From Gloeomargarita sp. SKYB120 (lineage in GTDB: Bacteria > Cyanobacteriota > Cyanobacteriia > Gloeomargaritales > Gloeomargaritaceae): 53,922 nucleotides of DNA. The notes under the pieces were generated by a model that was given only the letters and a program-made list of their open reading frames with translations, searched no databases and had not been told where the DNA came from. Location of the stretch: positions 1 through 53,922 of the forward strand of contig JANXAM010000015.1 of NCBI GenBank assembly GCA_025062155.1. The letters are read 5' to 3'. Below, one piece after another: positions 18,179 to 27,122 of this stretch. A program made the translations under genes and the position numbers. Numbering within the stretch: the stretch's first letter is position 1; each line of letters starts with the position of its first letter.

Positions 18179-19433
18179 ACGCGCCGTTGCGATCAATCCC
18201 TTGAAACTCAGCCCGCCGCTGGGGGCTGCCCTGGCTTTCCTGGGCATCAAAGGCGCACTGCCCCTGCTGCACGGTTCCCAAGGGTGTACCGCCTTTGCCA
18301 AGGTGATGCTGGTGCGCCATTTCCGGGAGGCGATTCCGCTGGCCACGACGGCGCTCACCGAAGTCAGCACCATCCTGGGGGGCGAGGACAACATCCGCCA
18401 GAGCCTGGAAACCCTGCTCGCCAAAGCCCAACCCCAACTCATTGGCCTATGCTCGACCGCTCTTGCCGAAACCCGTGGGGAAGACATTGCCGGCATTTTG
18501 CGGCAACTGCACTTGCCCATTCCCGTTATTTACGCCTGCGCGCCGGACTTTGGCGGTTCCCTGAGCGACGGGTACAGCCAAGCGGTGGAGGCCATCATCC
18601 GGGAACTCCCCCAACCGGGGCCGCTGCTGGCCGACCAGGTGACAGTGCTGGCGGGTCCCGACCTGACCCCAGGGGAGGTCGCCGACGTGAAGGCCCTGAT
18701 CCAAGCCTTTGGTTTAACCCCCATCGTCATCCCCGACCTTTCCACATCCTTGGATGGACACTGGGCCAATGGCTACCACAGCGTCACCACCGGGGGCACG
18801 TCCCTGGCGGAACTGCGCGCAGCCGGACGCTCTGCTCACGTGCTGGTGATTGGCCAATCCCTGCGCCGGGCTGCCGAGCAATGGCGCGAGCGCTTCCAGG
18901 TGCCCTATACCTTGGTGCCGGGGGTGACTGGGCTGGCCGCCAGCGATGACCTGCTGCGCTGCCTGATGGCCTGGAGTGGCCAGAGCGTGCCTGCCCTGTA
19001 CCGCCAGCAGCGACGACAACTGCTGGATGCCATGCTCGATACCCACTTTTACCTGGGCGGCAAACGGGTAGCTCTGGCTTTGGAACCCAACCAGCTTTTT
19101 GTCATGAGTCACTTTTTGGCGAGCATGGGGATGGAAATCCAGGCGGCGGTCTCCCCCACGCGGGCCGACTGGTTAGCGGACCTGCCCTGCGAAACGGTCA
19201 TTGTTGGCGACCTGAGCGACTTGCAACAGCACGCCCCTGGCGCCGATGTACTCATCAGCAATTGCCGTGCAGCGCCGATTGCTCAGGCGTTGGGCCTGCC
19301 CCTGTTGCGCATGGGCCTGCCGATTTGGGACCGGTTGGGCTATCACCTGCGTTCCTACGTGGGTTACCGGGGCACCGCCCAGTTGCTATTTGACTTGAGC
19401 AATTTGCTCTTGGAAACTCCCCATCACCCCTAG
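18156..19433 (+). CDS. nifN: FeMo-co assembly scaffold NifN
   Basis: A 425-residue NifK paralogue and partner of NifE. Family features: AVAINPLKLSPPLGAALAFLGI, LLHGSQGCTAFAKVMLVRHFRE, GLCSTALAETRGEDI and the C-terminal LRMGLPIWDRLGYHLRSYVGYRGT. The open frame extends to 18090, but the ATG at 18156 has GGAGGA upstream and gives the correct start inside the nifE end. nifE and nifN are separate genes here, not fused as in some cyanobacteria. Confidence 0.96.
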   Translation: MARIQVPERAVAINPLKLSPPLGAALAFLGIKGALPLLHGSQGCTAFAKVMLVRHFREAIPLATTALTEVSTILGGEDNIRQSLETLLAKAQPQLIGLCSTALAETRGEDIAGILRQLHLPIPVIYACAPDFGGSLSDGYSQAVEAIIRELPQPGPLLADQVTVLAGPDLTPGEVADVKALIQAFGLTPIVIPDLSTSLDGHWANGYHSVTTGGTSLAELRAAGRSAHVLVIGQSLRRAAEQWRERFQVPYTLVPGVTGLAASDDLLRCLMAWSGQSVPALYRQQRRQLLDAMLDTHFYLGGKRVALALEPNQLFVMSHFLASMGMEIQAAVSPTRADWLADLPCETVIVGDLSDLQQHAPGADVLISNCRAAPIAQALGLPLLRMGLPIWDRLGYHLRSYVGYRGTAQLLFDLSNLLLETPHHP

Positions 19434-19452
19434 ACCTTATGGAGGTGTTGTC

Positions 19453-19848
19453 ATGAAAGTTGCCTTTGCCACCACCGACGGGGAACACATCAACGCCCAC
19501 TTTGGCTGGGCCAGGCTCCTGTCGGTGTACGAAGTCACGCCCGAGGGCTATCGCCTGGTGGAGCACCACCCTTTTCCTACCGGCACCGAAGACGGCAACG
19601 AGGACAAGCTCGTGCCGAAGCTGGAATTTCTCAAAACCCACCCTGACTGCAAGATTGTGTACGTCGCCGCGATTGGGGGGAGTGCTGCCGCCCGCCTGGT
19701 CAACCAGGGGGTGATGCCAGTGAAATCCCGCTCAGAAGCCGACCCCATCTCGGCCACCCTGGACCACCTGGTGCGCACCCTGCAGGGCAACCCACCCCCC
19801 TGGTTACGTAAAGCCCTCGGCACCAAACCCGCTTTTACGGAGGACTAG
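19453..19848 (+). CDS. nifX: NifX, FeMo-co/NifB-co carrier
   Basis: A 131-residue small cofactor-binding protein of the NifX/NafY type, thought to shuttle NifB-co and VK-cluster between NifB and NifEN. Typical motifs: VAFATTDGEHINAHFGWARLLSVYEV and VYVAAIGGSAAARLVNQGVMPVK. GGAGGTG precedes the ATG 19 bp after nifN. The same fold recurs as the C-terminal domain of NifB in this window. Confidence 0.94.
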   Translation: MKVAFATTDGEHINAHFGWARLLSVYEVTPEGYRLVEHHPFPTGTEDGNEDKLVPKLEFLKTHPDCKIVYVAAIGGSAAARLVNQGVMPVKSRSEADPISATLDHLVRTLQGNPPPWLRKALGTKPAFTED

Positions 19849-19852
19849 ACCC

Positions 19853-20308
19853 ATGAGCACCACCACCAGCCCCATCGTGGCATCTCCTTTTTTACAAACT
19901 CTTGTGGCCCAATACCGCGCCCAGGACCCCTACGGCATTTACGCTTCCTGGAGCGACGAGCGTTTCCTGCAACCCTACGTGCTCACCAAAGAACAGAAGC
20001 GCCAGATTTCCCTAGACCAGCCGGTGGACCCCGCCACCCGCGAGCGCATCACCCGCTTTTACAGCGCCATTGCCCGTCTCATTGAGCAGCAGCGGGGTAA
20101 GCTCACGCAGGTGGTGATTTCCCTCCACGACGAGGGCTTTGGCTGGGCCTTGATTTTCAGCGGGCGACTGTTGCTGGTGGCCCGTCCTCTGCGGGATGCC
20201 CAGCGCTTTGGGTTTGCGTCCCTGGAGCAGATGGCCCAGGCGGGTGAAAAGGACGTGCAAAATGCCCTGGCGCTCATTGACCGCTTTCCTGCTGTTACGG
20301 AGGTGTAG
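19853..20308 (+). CDS. NifX-associated nitrogen fixation protein (DUF269)
   Basis: A 151-residue protein of the DUF269 family, nearly always next to nifX. Visible signatures are [25 protein letters not shown] and the block [20 protein letters not shown]...[25 protein letters not shown]. It is a proposed nif accessory factor of unknown mechanism. It starts 4 bp after nifX and ends 2 bp before nifW, so it is in the operon. Confidence 0.92.
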   Translation: MSTTTSPIVASPFLQTLVAQYRAQDPYGIYASWSDERFLQPYVLTKEQKRQISLDQPVDPATRERITRFYSAIARLIEQQRGKLTQVVISLHDEGFGWALIFSGRLLLVARPLRDAQRFGFASLEQMAQAGEKDVQNALALIDRFPAVTEV

Positions 20309-20310
20309 CC

Positions 20311-20634
20311 ATGACCGGCACTTGGGAGCAATTCCAACGGCTGACTGACGCCGAAGATTACTTCCACTTCTTTGGGCTGCCCTATGACCCGCGGGTGGTC
20401 AACGTCTACCGCCTGCACATCCTGCGCAAGTTTGGCCTGCTCAAAGAGGCCATTGACCAGCAAACGACCGACCTGCAGGAGCGGCTCACGCATTACCGCA
20501 CGGCGCTGGAGACCGCCTACCAGACCTTTCTTACTTCTTCAGCCCAGGAGCAAAAGCTGTTCAAGGTATTCCAGCAACCCGCTCCCCACGTGGTGCTGCT
20601 ATCCGACCTCGTCGAGGCGCCCACCCATGGTTGA
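20311..20634 (+). CDS. nifW: Nitrogenase-stabilising protein NifW
   Basis: A 107-residue NifW, which associates with the MoFe protein and protects or matures it. The pattern [31 protein letters not shown] and the C-terminal QEQKLFKVF are family marks. GGAGGTGTAGCC precedes the ATG. Its last 8 bp overlap the hesA start in another frame. Confidence 0.93.
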   Translation: MTGTWEQFQRLTDAEDYFHFFGLPYDPRVVNVYRLHILRKFGLLKEAIDQQTTDLQERLTHYRTALETAYQTFLTSSAQEQKLFKVFQQPAPHVVLLSDLVEAPTHG

Positions 20635-21379
20635 ACTGTCTGCCCAAGAACGCGAGCGGTATCGCCGGCAAATGCAACTTCCTCACTTTGGGGAAACGGG
20701 GCAGTTAGCCCTCAAGCGCACCCGTGTCCTGGTCACCGGCGTGGGGGGGTTGGGTGGTACGGTAGCGCTGTATTTGGCCGCCGCCGGCATTGGCCAGCTC
20801 ATCCTGGTGCGGGGCGGGGACCTACGCTGGGACGACCTGAACCGCCAAGTGCTCATGACCGAGGACTGGATAGGCCGGCCTCGCGTCTGGAAAGCCAAAG
20901 ACACCCTGCACGCCTTCAACCCAGGGGTGGCGATTGAGGCCGTCCCCGACTCTCTCACTGACGCCAACCGGCGGGAACTGGTGGCCCGTTGCGACCTGGC
21001 GGTGGATTGTGCCCACAACTTCGAGGAGCGGGCCTTGCTCAATCGCACCTGCGTCGAACAGGGCAAACCGATGGTGGAGGCGGCAATGGACGAGATGACC
21101 GCCTACCTGACCACCCTCGTGCCAGGACAAACCCCTTGTTTGCAGTGCCTGTTTCCCGAATTTCCCCCTTGGGATAAATACGGGTTTGGCGTGCTGGGGG
21201 CCGTGGCCGGAACCCTGGCGTGCCTGGCTGCCCTAGAGGTCATCAAATACGTGACCGGTTGCGCGCCGGCGTTGTGCGGAGAATTGCTGGTCATGCATCT
21301 GAACATCCTCACCTTTCGCAAATACCGTCTGTACCGCGAGCCGGCCTGTCCGGTTTGCAGCTCACTGTTTCAGCGTTAG
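20627..21379 (+). CDS. hesA: HesA, ThiF/MoeB-type adenylyltransferase
   Basis: A 250-residue E1-like enzyme of the ThiF/MoeB superfamily found in cyanobacterial nif clusters; suggested to act in molybdenum-cofactor or sulfur chemistry for nitrogenase. It has the ATP-binding [21 protein letters not shown], the aspartate region [17 protein letters not shown] and two zinc CxxC pairs, CLQC and CPVC. The long open frame starts at 20372, but that part runs in the wrong frame through nifW; ATG 20627 gives the family N-terminus [18 protein letters not shown]. Confidence 0.94.
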   Translation: MVELSAQERERYRRQMQLPHFGETGQLALKRTRVLVTGVGGLGGTVALYLAAAGIGQLILVRGGDLRWDDLNRQVLMTEDWIGRPRVWKAKDTLHAFNPGVAIEAVPDSLTDANRRELVARCDLAVDCAHNFEERALLNRTCVEQGKPMVEAAMDEMTAYLTTLVPGQTPCLQCLFPEFPPWDKYGFGVLGAVAGTLACLAALEVIKYVTGCAPALCGELLVMHLNILTFRKYRLYREPACPVCSSLFQR

Positions 21380-21389
21380 GAGACCTGCC

Positions 21390-21713
21390 ATGGACATTAC
21401 ACCCCAAGCCCAAGACCGGCTCCGGTCATTGCTCAGCGCCCATCCCGGGTGCGTCTATCGCCTGCGGGTCGTGCCAGGAGGGTGCCAGGGCTATACCTAC
21501 GACCTCAAGCTCGTGCGTCAGCCGGAGCCTGACGACCTAGTGCCACCCTTTCCCGACCTGCCGCTCTACATCGAGCGCCGCAGCGCGCCCTACCTAGAGG
21601 AGGTCGTCCTAGACTACGTGGACGGGCTGTTCAACCGCGGCTTTATCTTCCAACATCCTTACCGCTGTCACTGCGGTCAGTCCTTTGCCCCCTCGTCCTG
21701 TCCCAGCCGCTAG
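21390..21713 (+). CDS. hesB: HesB/IscA-type Fe-S carrier
   Basis: A 107-residue A-type carrier that delivers Fe-S clusters. The three family cysteines are visible: one in VPGGCQGYTYDL and two in the C-terminal CHCGQSF. The start TPQAQDRLRSLL is standard. It follows hesA by 10 bp with a good GGAG. Its TAG stop shares the palindromic CTAG with the stop of the opposing Mop gene, so the two genes meet tail to tail with a 4-bp overlap. Confidence 0.93.
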   Translation: MDITPQAQDRLRSLLSAHPGCVYRLRVVPGGCQGYTYDLKLVRQPEPDDLVPPFPDLPLYIERRSAPYLEEVVLDYVDGLFNRGFIFQHPYRCHCGQSFAPSSCPSR

Positions 21714-21943
21714 TCAACCGCCACCAGCACGTCCGACGCCTTGATCACGGCGTAGGCTTCCTTCCCCAACGTCAGCCCTAGCTTCTCACAGGACGCTCTC
21801 GTGATGAGTGCTGTGACCTCAATCCCAGGCGCAATCTCCAGGGTGACCTCGGCAATCACCATCCCCGTGACAATATTTTTGACCTTGCCCTTCAGGACAT
21901 TCCGCGCACTGATTTGCACCTCGTTATCCCGCGTTACGACCAT
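21710..21943 (-). CDS. Small molybdenum-binding (Mop/TOBE) protein, antisense inside the nif operon
   Basis: A 77-residue protein made of one Mop domain ([38 protein letters not shown]...[12 protein letters not shown]). Mop domains bind molybdate and occur as stand-alone stores ('molbindins') or at the end of ModC. It lies on the strand opposite to hesB and fdxB, in the middle of the nif operon. The open frame reaches 21967, but that ATG overlaps the fdxB ATG on the other strand; ATG 21943 is more plausible, though no good ribosome site is seen. Confidence 0.85.
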   Translation of the reverse strand: MVVTRDNEVQISARNVLKGKVKNIVTGMVIAEVTLEIAPGIEVTALITRASCEKLGLTLGKEAYAVIKASDVLVAVD

Positions 21944-21965
21944 CCATTCTAGAGGAGAATGCATC

Positions 21966-22262
21966 ATGACTTACTTAACCGGTTTAACCCAAGGCGGCCA
22001 CGTCTGGACCCCCTACTTTGTCCAGGCCATTGACATGACCCGCTGCTTGGGGTGTGGCCGTTGTCTCAAAGTTTGTGGCCGCAACGTCTTGCATCTCCAG
22101 GCGGTCAACGAAGACTTCGAGTTTGTGGATGAGGACGAAGAGGAAAGCGAACGCAAGGTGATGACCATTGCCCATCCCGAATGGTGCATTGGTTGTCAAG
22201 CCTGCGCTCGCATTTGTCCTAAAAACTGCTACACCCACGCCCCCCAATTGGTGACTACATAA
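21966..22262 (+). CDS. fdxB: Nif-specific ferredoxin (2[4Fe-4S], FdxB type)
   Basis: A 98-residue ferredoxin with two complete motifs, [11 protein letters not shown] near residues 25-35 and [15 protein letters not shown] near 75-90, separated by an acidic insert (DEDEEESER). This is the 'ferredoxin III, nif-specific' form and a candidate electron carrier to NifH or donor to NifB. Unlike the FdxN-like protein after nifB, all eight cysteines are here. GAGGAG lies about 10 bp before the ATG at 21966. A strong hairpin follows its stop. Confidence 0.92.
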   Translation: MTYLTGLTQGGHVWTPYFVQAIDMTRCLGCGRCLKVCGRNVLHLQAVNEDFEFVDEDEEESERKVMTIAHPEWCIGCQACARICPKNCYTHAPQLVTT

Positions 22263-22310
22263 CCTTCGTCGTCAGGGATAACTCCCTCGAAGGACCCATG
22301 AGACTTTTTT
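22263..22310 (+). terminator. Terminator-like hairpin after fdxB
   Basis: Nested stems CCTTCG/CGAAGG (22263-22268 with 22288-22293) and AGGGA-TAAC-TCCCT (22274-22287) start directly after the fdxB stop. A T6 run follows at 22305-22310, 11 nt beyond the stem, which is further than ideal. It probably ends the nif operon or protects its 3' end. Confidence 0.65.
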
Positions 22311-22606
22311 CAGGCTAAGATACACCTGCTGAAGCCCAACATATTACGGCGTGTCATCCCTTGGGTGGTAGGACAAAGCCCTGTCTTTATTTCTGTTTTT
22401 GACAACACTGGATCAGCTGTCTAGGTTATGAGAAAAGGAATGAAAATTTGTCCCACAACTTGCATATAACTACCGCTCAATAGTTGGCTAAACAAGTCCA
22501 AAATTTGTACAATAGACTACAGAATTTTTTCCGGTCTCTTTGCACCATATTTTATGGAGAATATCATTGCGATGGCGGCTAGAATTATTTGAAAAACTGT
22601 TAATGT
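22311..22606 (+). promoter_or_regulatory. modA upstream region
   Basis: About 300 bp of AT-rich sequence with no gene. It contains a perfect NtcA box and a TAN3T-type -10 hexamer, described separately, and separates the nif operon from the molybdate transporter genes. Confidence 0.6.
22507..22520 (+). promoter_or_regulatory. Candidate NtcA box upstream of modA
   Basis: GTACAATAGACTAC is an exact GTA-N8-TAC match to the binding site of NtcA, the global nitrogen regulator of cyanobacteria. TATTTT at 22548-22553 fits a TAN3T -10 box; the 27-bp spacing is slightly longer than the usual 20-24. modA starts 87 bp downstream of the box. Confidence 0.6.
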
Positions 22607-23422
22607 ATGGCTAGGAAATGGTGCCGTTTGCTTCTATTTATATTGGCATTTTTGATGGGGATTGGCGGGGCGGTTATCGTCCACCAAGGCAAGCCGGTTG
22701 CAGTGACCACAGGGAAACAACCCATCACCCTTGTGGTTTCAGCAGCAGCAGACTTGAAATATGTCTTTCCAGAGATCGGCCAGCAGTGGGAGCAGGAAAC
22801 AGGAAACAAGGTAACGTTTAACTTTGGTTCGACGGGGCAATTAGCCCATCAGATTGAACGGGGAGTGCCGGTGGATTTGTTTGCTGCGGCCAATCGTAAA
22901 TTTATCGAAGATCTGGATAAAAAAGGGCTGATTTATTCCGACAGTAAGGCGCTCTACGGCGTGGGGCGAATTACCCTGTGGCAACGACCTGATAGCCGCC
23001 AGGAATTGCGAACGTTAAACGACCTGATGCGACCAGGTGTCAAACGCGTGGCAATTGCGAACCCTGACCATGCGCCTTACGGAGTAGCTGCCAGGGAAGC
23101 CCTGCAAAGTGTGGGAATTTGGAGCGCCATTCAACCCAAGCTAGTGTTCGGTGAAAATGTGCGGCAGACCCAGCAGTATGCAGAAACAGGCAATGTAGAT
23201 GCAGCAATTGTGGCGCTATCCATCAGTGTTAATAGACCAGGGAAATGGACGTTGATCCCCGACCATTTGCACAGGCCCCTTGAGCAGATGCTGGCCATTC
23301 CCAAAAGTGCGCGCCATCCGGAACTGGCCAAGCAGTTTGCGGCATTTATCAATGGACAAAAGGGAAGAGCGTTAATGCGCAAGTACGGGTTTGTGTTACC
23401 AGGGGAGAAACTCATCTCATGA
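22607..23422 (+). CDS. modA: Molybdate ABC transporter, binding protein ModA
   Basis: A 271-residue periplasmic molybdate-binding protein. It begins with a signal/anchor helix (about 6-27: LLLFILAFLMGIGGAVIV), then ITLVVSAAADLKYVFPEIG, the family opening with the serine ligand, FNFGSTGQLAHQIERGVPVDLFAAAN and a C-terminal GFVLPGEKL. It captures molybdate for ModBC and so feeds FeMo-co synthesis. Base composition is lower in GC than the nif genes. Its stop overlaps the modB ATG (ATGA). Confidence 0.95.
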   Translation: MARKWCRLLLFILAFLMGIGGAVIVHQGKPVAVTTGKQPITLVVSAAADLKYVFPEIGQQWEQETGNKVTFNFGSTGQLAHQIERGVPVDLFAAANRKFIEDLDKKGLIYSDSKALYGVGRITLWQRPDSRQELRTLNDLMRPGVKRVAIANPDHAPYGVAAREALQSVGIWSAIQPKLVFGENVRQTQQYAETGNVDAAIVALSISVNRPGKWTLIPDHLHRPLEQMLAIPKSARHPELAKQFAAFINGQKGRALMRKYGFVLPGEKLIS

Positions 23423-24132
23423 TCTGGCAACCGGCGCTGCTTTCGCTGCAAGTGATTGCCCTCGCAAGTGTGTTGATTTTAATCTTGGGCTTGAGCCTAG
23501 GAATCTTTCTAGCTCGCCAGCGATTTCCTGGGCAGATTTTTGTGTCCACCTTGCTCAATTTGCCGCTGGTGTTGCCGCCGAGTGTGGTGGGTTATTTGCT
23601 CCTGCTGGCGCTGGGGCGTGGCAGTCCCTTAAAAGAGTGGTTTGGCATTGATTTGCTCTTTACGTGGCAAGCAGGCGCGATTGCTTCGGCGGTGGTGGCG
23701 CTCCCGTTGATGGTGGAATCTACTCGCGCGGCCATTGCCAATGTGAATCCGGAACTAGAAGCCGCCGCCCGTACGTTGGGTTCACCAGAGTGGGAAGTGC
23801 TATGGCGAATCACCATTCCCCTGGCCTATCGCGGTATCCTGGCGGGTTTTGGGTTGAGTGTGGCGCGAGGTCTGGGGGAATTTGGGGCCACGTTGATGGT
23901 CGCCGGTAGCATCCCTGGACGCACCCAAACCTTGCCCCTGGCGATTTACGATGCGGTGCAGATGCAACGGTACGACCTGGCGAACTGGATGGTGTTGATC
24001 ATGACTGGCATTGCCTTTATGGTGCTGTGGTGGGTGCGGCACATCGAAGCGCATCAACCCCAGAGTCAACGTTTCCCTGATCACTGTCATGTCCCTGGTC
24101 GTTCACATCCAAAAACACCTGCCCCATTATGA
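23419..24132 (+). CDS. modB: Molybdate ABC transporter, permease ModB
   Basis: A 237-residue inner-membrane permease with about five spans (near 10-30, 43-65, 80-98, 130-150, 190-206). The ABC-coupling EAA loop is visible as EAAARTLGSPEWEVLWRITIPLAYRGILAG, and GLSVARGLGEFGATLMVAGSIPGRTQTLP is diagnostic for ModB. The last 25 residues are hydrophilic and overlap modC by 44 bp in another frame. In some cyanobacteria modB and modC are fused; here they are separate. Confidence 0.94.
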   Translation: MIWQPALLSLQVIALASVLILILGLSLGIFLARQRFPGQIFVSTLLNLPLVLPPSVVGYLLLLALGRGSPLKEWFGIDLLFTWQAGAIASAVVALPLMVESTRAAIANVNPELEAAARTLGSPEWEVLWRITIPLAYRGILAGFGLSVARGLGEFGATLMVAGSIPGRTQTLPLAIYDAVQMQRYDLANWMVLIMTGIAFMVLWWVRHIEAHQPQSQRFPDHCHVPGRSHPKTPAPL

Positions 24133-25156
24133 CCTGGAAGTGAACTTTTCGCTTGAGCAGGGAACGCTCGGTATTCTGGGGAGTTCAGGGTCGGGCAAAA
24201 GTATGACGTTGCGCTGTATCGCCGGTATTGAAACACCAACGCAGGGCATGATTCGATTGCACAACCGCATCCTGTATGATTCACGAAAGAGAATCAATCT
24301 CCCTAGTCGCCAGCGTAGAGTGGGTTTTTTATTCCAAAACTATGCGCTCTTTCCGCACCTGACAGTTGCCCAAAACATTGCCTATGGGTTGCGGGGTTTA
24401 TCGCCACAAGCGGTGCGTCAACGGGTTGGGGAGCAATTGGAAAAGATGCAGCTTTTGGGCTTGGAGAACCGTTACCCCCAGCAATTATCGGGTGGTCAAC
24501 AGCAACGGGTTGCCCTGGCCAGAGCTTTGGCCCCTGCACCAGATATTTTGCTCTTGGATGAACCGTTTTCCGCTTTGGATACGCACCTGCGCAGTGAGTT
24601 GGAAAAACAACTCGTTAAAACCCTAGCAACCTATCCAGGGCTGACGCTGTTTGTGAGTCATAATCTGGAGGAAATTTATCGGGTCTGTCAAAAACTCCTG
24701 GTTCTTGATCAAGGCAAGGTGGTGGCGGTTGGGGATAAACAAGCAATTTTTGACCACCCTGACACCTTAACGGTCGCCCAACTTACCGGTTGTAAAAACT
24801 ACTCTCGTATTGAAAGCGTAGGTCCTGCAACCGTTTATGCCTTGGATTGGGGCTGCATGTTGCAAACAGAAGATAGAGTTTTACCCGAACATACTCACAT
24901 CAGCATCCGGGCGCATCACATTACTTTTTTGGACACCCCTGACCAGCCCAATACCTTTCCAGCCTGGGCGGTGTGGACGAGTGAAACACCTCATCGGATG
25001 ACGATTTATCTCAAGCTCAAAGAACCGCCGGCAAACGCTGATGATTACCATCTGCAAGCGGAAGTATTCAAAGAGAAATGGCGACATCTCCAAGGTCTTC
25101 CTTGCCCGTGGTTTGTGAGCTTACACCCCCAGCAATTGCGATTACTTAAACCCTAG
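24089..25156 (+). CDS. modC: Molybdate ABC transporter, ATPase ModC
   Basis: A 355-residue ATPase that powers ModB. Walker A GSSGSGKS is at 31-38, the signature LSGGQQQR at 133-140 and Walker B ILLLDEP at 153-159, with FVSHNLEE as the H-loop region. The C-terminal third (about 235-355) is a diverged regulatory region resembling a TOBE/Mop domain only weakly; the separate Mop gene at 21710-21943 may do part of that job. The frame opens at 24011, but ATG 24089 fits the family start. Confidence 0.93.
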   Translation: MSLVVHIQKHLPHYDLEVNFSLEQGTLGILGSSGSGKSMTLRCIAGIETPTQGMIRLHNRILYDSRKRINLPSRQRRVGFLFQNYALFPHLTVAQNIAYGLRGLSPQAVRQRVGEQLEKMQLLGLENRYPQQLSGGQQQRVALARALAPAPDILLLDEPFSALDTHLRSELEKQLVKTLATYPGLTLFVSHNLEEIYRVCQKLLVLDQGKVVAVGDKQAIFDHPDTLTVAQLTGCKNYSRIESVGPATVYALDWGCMLQTEDRVLPEHTHISIRAHHITFLDTPDQPNTFPAWAVWTSETPHRMTIYLKLKEPPANADDYHLQAEVFKEKWRHLQGLPCPWFVSLHPQQLRLLKP

Positions 25157-25287
25157 CCATCAAAAAACCAGGAGCGGGGCTGTGATGACCAGAATAGATG
25201 ACTTAGCTACAAATGGCTTTCCTTTCTTCCTTAGTTGGCCTGGGCGTGTTACTATCAAGTGAGTAGCTTTATACCGGTAAAAAACGC

Positions 25288-25821
25288 TTGCCGCTGGGAA
25301 CGCTAGGGATTGTTGCAGGGGGAGTCCTGACGCTGGTGGGGTTGGCCGCCTATTTCGCCAATCAACCGACGTTGAATCTAGCGGGCTTTTTCTACGGGAT
25401 TCCCTTGCTGTTGGGAGGACTGGCCCTCAAAGCCGCAGAATTGCCGCCGGTGCCCTGGTTACGACCGACTCCTCCACAGGTCAAAGCGCAACGGCGCCAG
25501 GCCACTCTCACCCAAACCCAGATTCGCCAGGAAGTCACCCGCTATCGCTACGGGGAAAAGGCCCATCTCGCCCAAGCGTTCGAGCGTTTGCAACTAGGGA
25601 AAACGGAGATGGAATGGCCGGTGCTGGTCGGGATTCACGAGGAATTGCGCGACGGGCGTTATACCCTGGTACTGACATTTGATTCGCCAGCAGTGCCCTT
25701 GGCAACATGGCAAGCCAAACAGGAGAAACTCACAAGCTTTTTTGGCCCGGACATTGAAGTAGCCTTGGCGCAACCAGAGCCGGCGTTGGTGGAGTTGGCA
25801 TTGATAAGCACGCGGGCGTAA
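25288..25821 (+). CDS. DUF2854 family membrane protein
   Basis: A 177-residue protein of a family shared by cyanobacteria and plastids. Two N-terminal hydrophobic helices (4-25 and 31-49, ending FYGIPLLLGGLALKAAEL) are followed by a soluble domain. The family normally starts with an ATG a few codons further up; here the first in-frame start is a TTG at 25288, and a TAG lies at 25264, so the start has either moved to TTG or been damaged. Function unknown. Confidence 0.8.
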   Translation: MPLGTLGIVAGGVLTLVGLAAYFANQPTLNLAGFFYGIPLLLGGLALKAAELPPVPWLRPTPPQVKAQRRQATLTQTQIRQEVTRYRYGEKAHLAQAFERLQLGKTEMEWPVLVGIHEELRDGRYTLVLTFDSPAVPLATWQAKQEKLTSFFGPDIEVALAQPEPALVELALISTRA

Positions 25822-26080
25822 AGTGCGATAGGAGGCTAAAGGAGTTGGGCTTTGTCCGGCAAGGATATCGGTGTCCTCGGTAGCTCGGATATTGCCTATA
25901 AAACTTTTAAGTTGTCGCACACAGGTAGCGGCCAGCCCCGTAACTGGAAGAGCTTCAGTCGTCTTTTATGTCAAAGCATTACGTGCTTGGCTATAGACTC
26001 GTAGTAGGAATACCGACGAAGAGCAACGCCAGAACATCTTAGGCTGACAAAGGCGTCCCCCCGCTTCGCTATTGGGGATG

Positions 26081-27043
26081 TCAATTCACCGCCACCGGAC
26101 GGGCCGCACGCACAGCTTTGAACATCCCAAATCGGCATAACCCGGTGCCAAAGGCCCAGCGCATCAACAGAAATGTTGGCACTTCCCGCAGGGATTTTAT
26201 CAACCCGATGAGTCCAAACCGCGCGATGCCCTCCGGTCGCACGACCCCTTGCCAGATGCTATCGAGCCAGGAGGGGAGGGTCGCCCGCGTCCAATCGGCT
26301 GTAATCACTTTGCCCTCCACCAGTCCTGTTGCCTCCAGCGCCTCGGCAAACTCTTCGATACTGGCAAATGCCGGATGCGACCACTGATCGAGCAACTGGC
26401 GCATGACGAATTTCTCCAAGGGATTGAGAGGTTTTTGCCGGTCATCCCGCTGGTTCCAATCCGCTACGACCAGGAGACCGCCCGGTTTCAACACTCGCAT
26501 CATTTCCCAGGCAAAGCGCTGTTTGTCGGGGATATGAGGACCCGCCTCCACCGACCACACCACGTCAAAGCACTCGTCGGGAAAAGGCATGGCCAGCGCA
26601 TCCGCCACCTGAAACGTAACCGGCAAATCGGGAGGCGTCAGCTCCTGCGCCCGTTTGACCTGTTCAGGGCTGAGGGTAATTCCGGTGACGACAAACCCGT
26701 AGTCTCGCGCCAGGAGACGACTGCTTCCGCCAATACCGCACCCGACATCCAGCACCGTTGTCCCCGGCGGCAACCGGTCTAACCCGGCCCAGCGCACCAT
26801 CTCATAAACAAAATCCACCTTGGCCTGGCGGAAGTCCTTGCGCCGAGGAGGGTCGCCATAATGCCCTAGATGAATGTGCTCACCCCAGTAAAACTCCAAG
26901 ATGCCGTCGCGCGTCCAATCGTCGTAAGAACGGGCCACCGACGCGGGTGATTCGTACTTGCGCGGGAAAAGGAAGTATAAGGCAAGACCGATGATGATGA
27001 AGGCAAGCAGTAAGCTGAATGTGGCTAGGAAGAACTGGAACAT
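26081..27043 (-). CDS. MPBQ/MSBQ methyltransferase (tocopherol/plastoquinone pathway)
   Basis: A 320-residue SAM-dependent methyltransferase close in memory to Synechocystis Sll0418, which methylates 2-methyl-6-phytyl- and solanesyl-benzoquinol in tocopherol and plastoquinone synthesis. An N-terminal membrane anchor (4-26) precedes YDDWTRDGILEFYWGEHIHLGHYGDPP, motif I VLDVGCGIGGSSRLLA, VWSVEAGPHIPD and LLVVADWNQRDDRQKPL, all family marks. The ATG at 27043 begins directly with the anchor. It is divergent from the glycosyltransferase gene at 27123. Confidence 0.88.
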   Translation of the reverse strand: MFQFFLATFSLLLAFIIIGLALYFLFPRKYESPASVARSYDDWTRDGILEFYWGEHIHLGHYGDPPRRKDFRQAKVDFVYEMVRWAGLDRLPPGTTVLDVGCGIGGSSRLLARDYGFVVTGITLSPEQVKRAQELTPPDLPVTFQVADALAMPFPDECFDVVWSVEAGPHIPDKQRFAWEMMRVLKPGGLLVVADWNQRDDRQKPLNPLEKFVMRQLLDQWSHPAFASIEEFAEALEATGLVEGKVITADWTRATLPSWLDSIWQGVVRPEGIARFGLIGLIKSLREVPTFLLMRWAFGTGLCRFGMFKAVRAARPVAVN

Positions 27044-27122
27044 ACCGCGTCGGGACGGGGTTGCAGGCTCTTGCTAGTGTAGCATCTCTAGCCAGGAGCT
27101 GCTGGCGTGCTAGAGTGGGGCC

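Noticed and set aside
16685-18520. A 611-codon frame antisense to nifE and nifN.
   Set aside because: Same reason: it mirrors the codon pattern of nifE/nifN and has no domain or start signal.
25897-25995. A possible old fold-back element (TATA... CTTGGCTATA, about 99 bp).
   Set aside because: Only the right end matches the repeat family well; the core is not alignable by eye.
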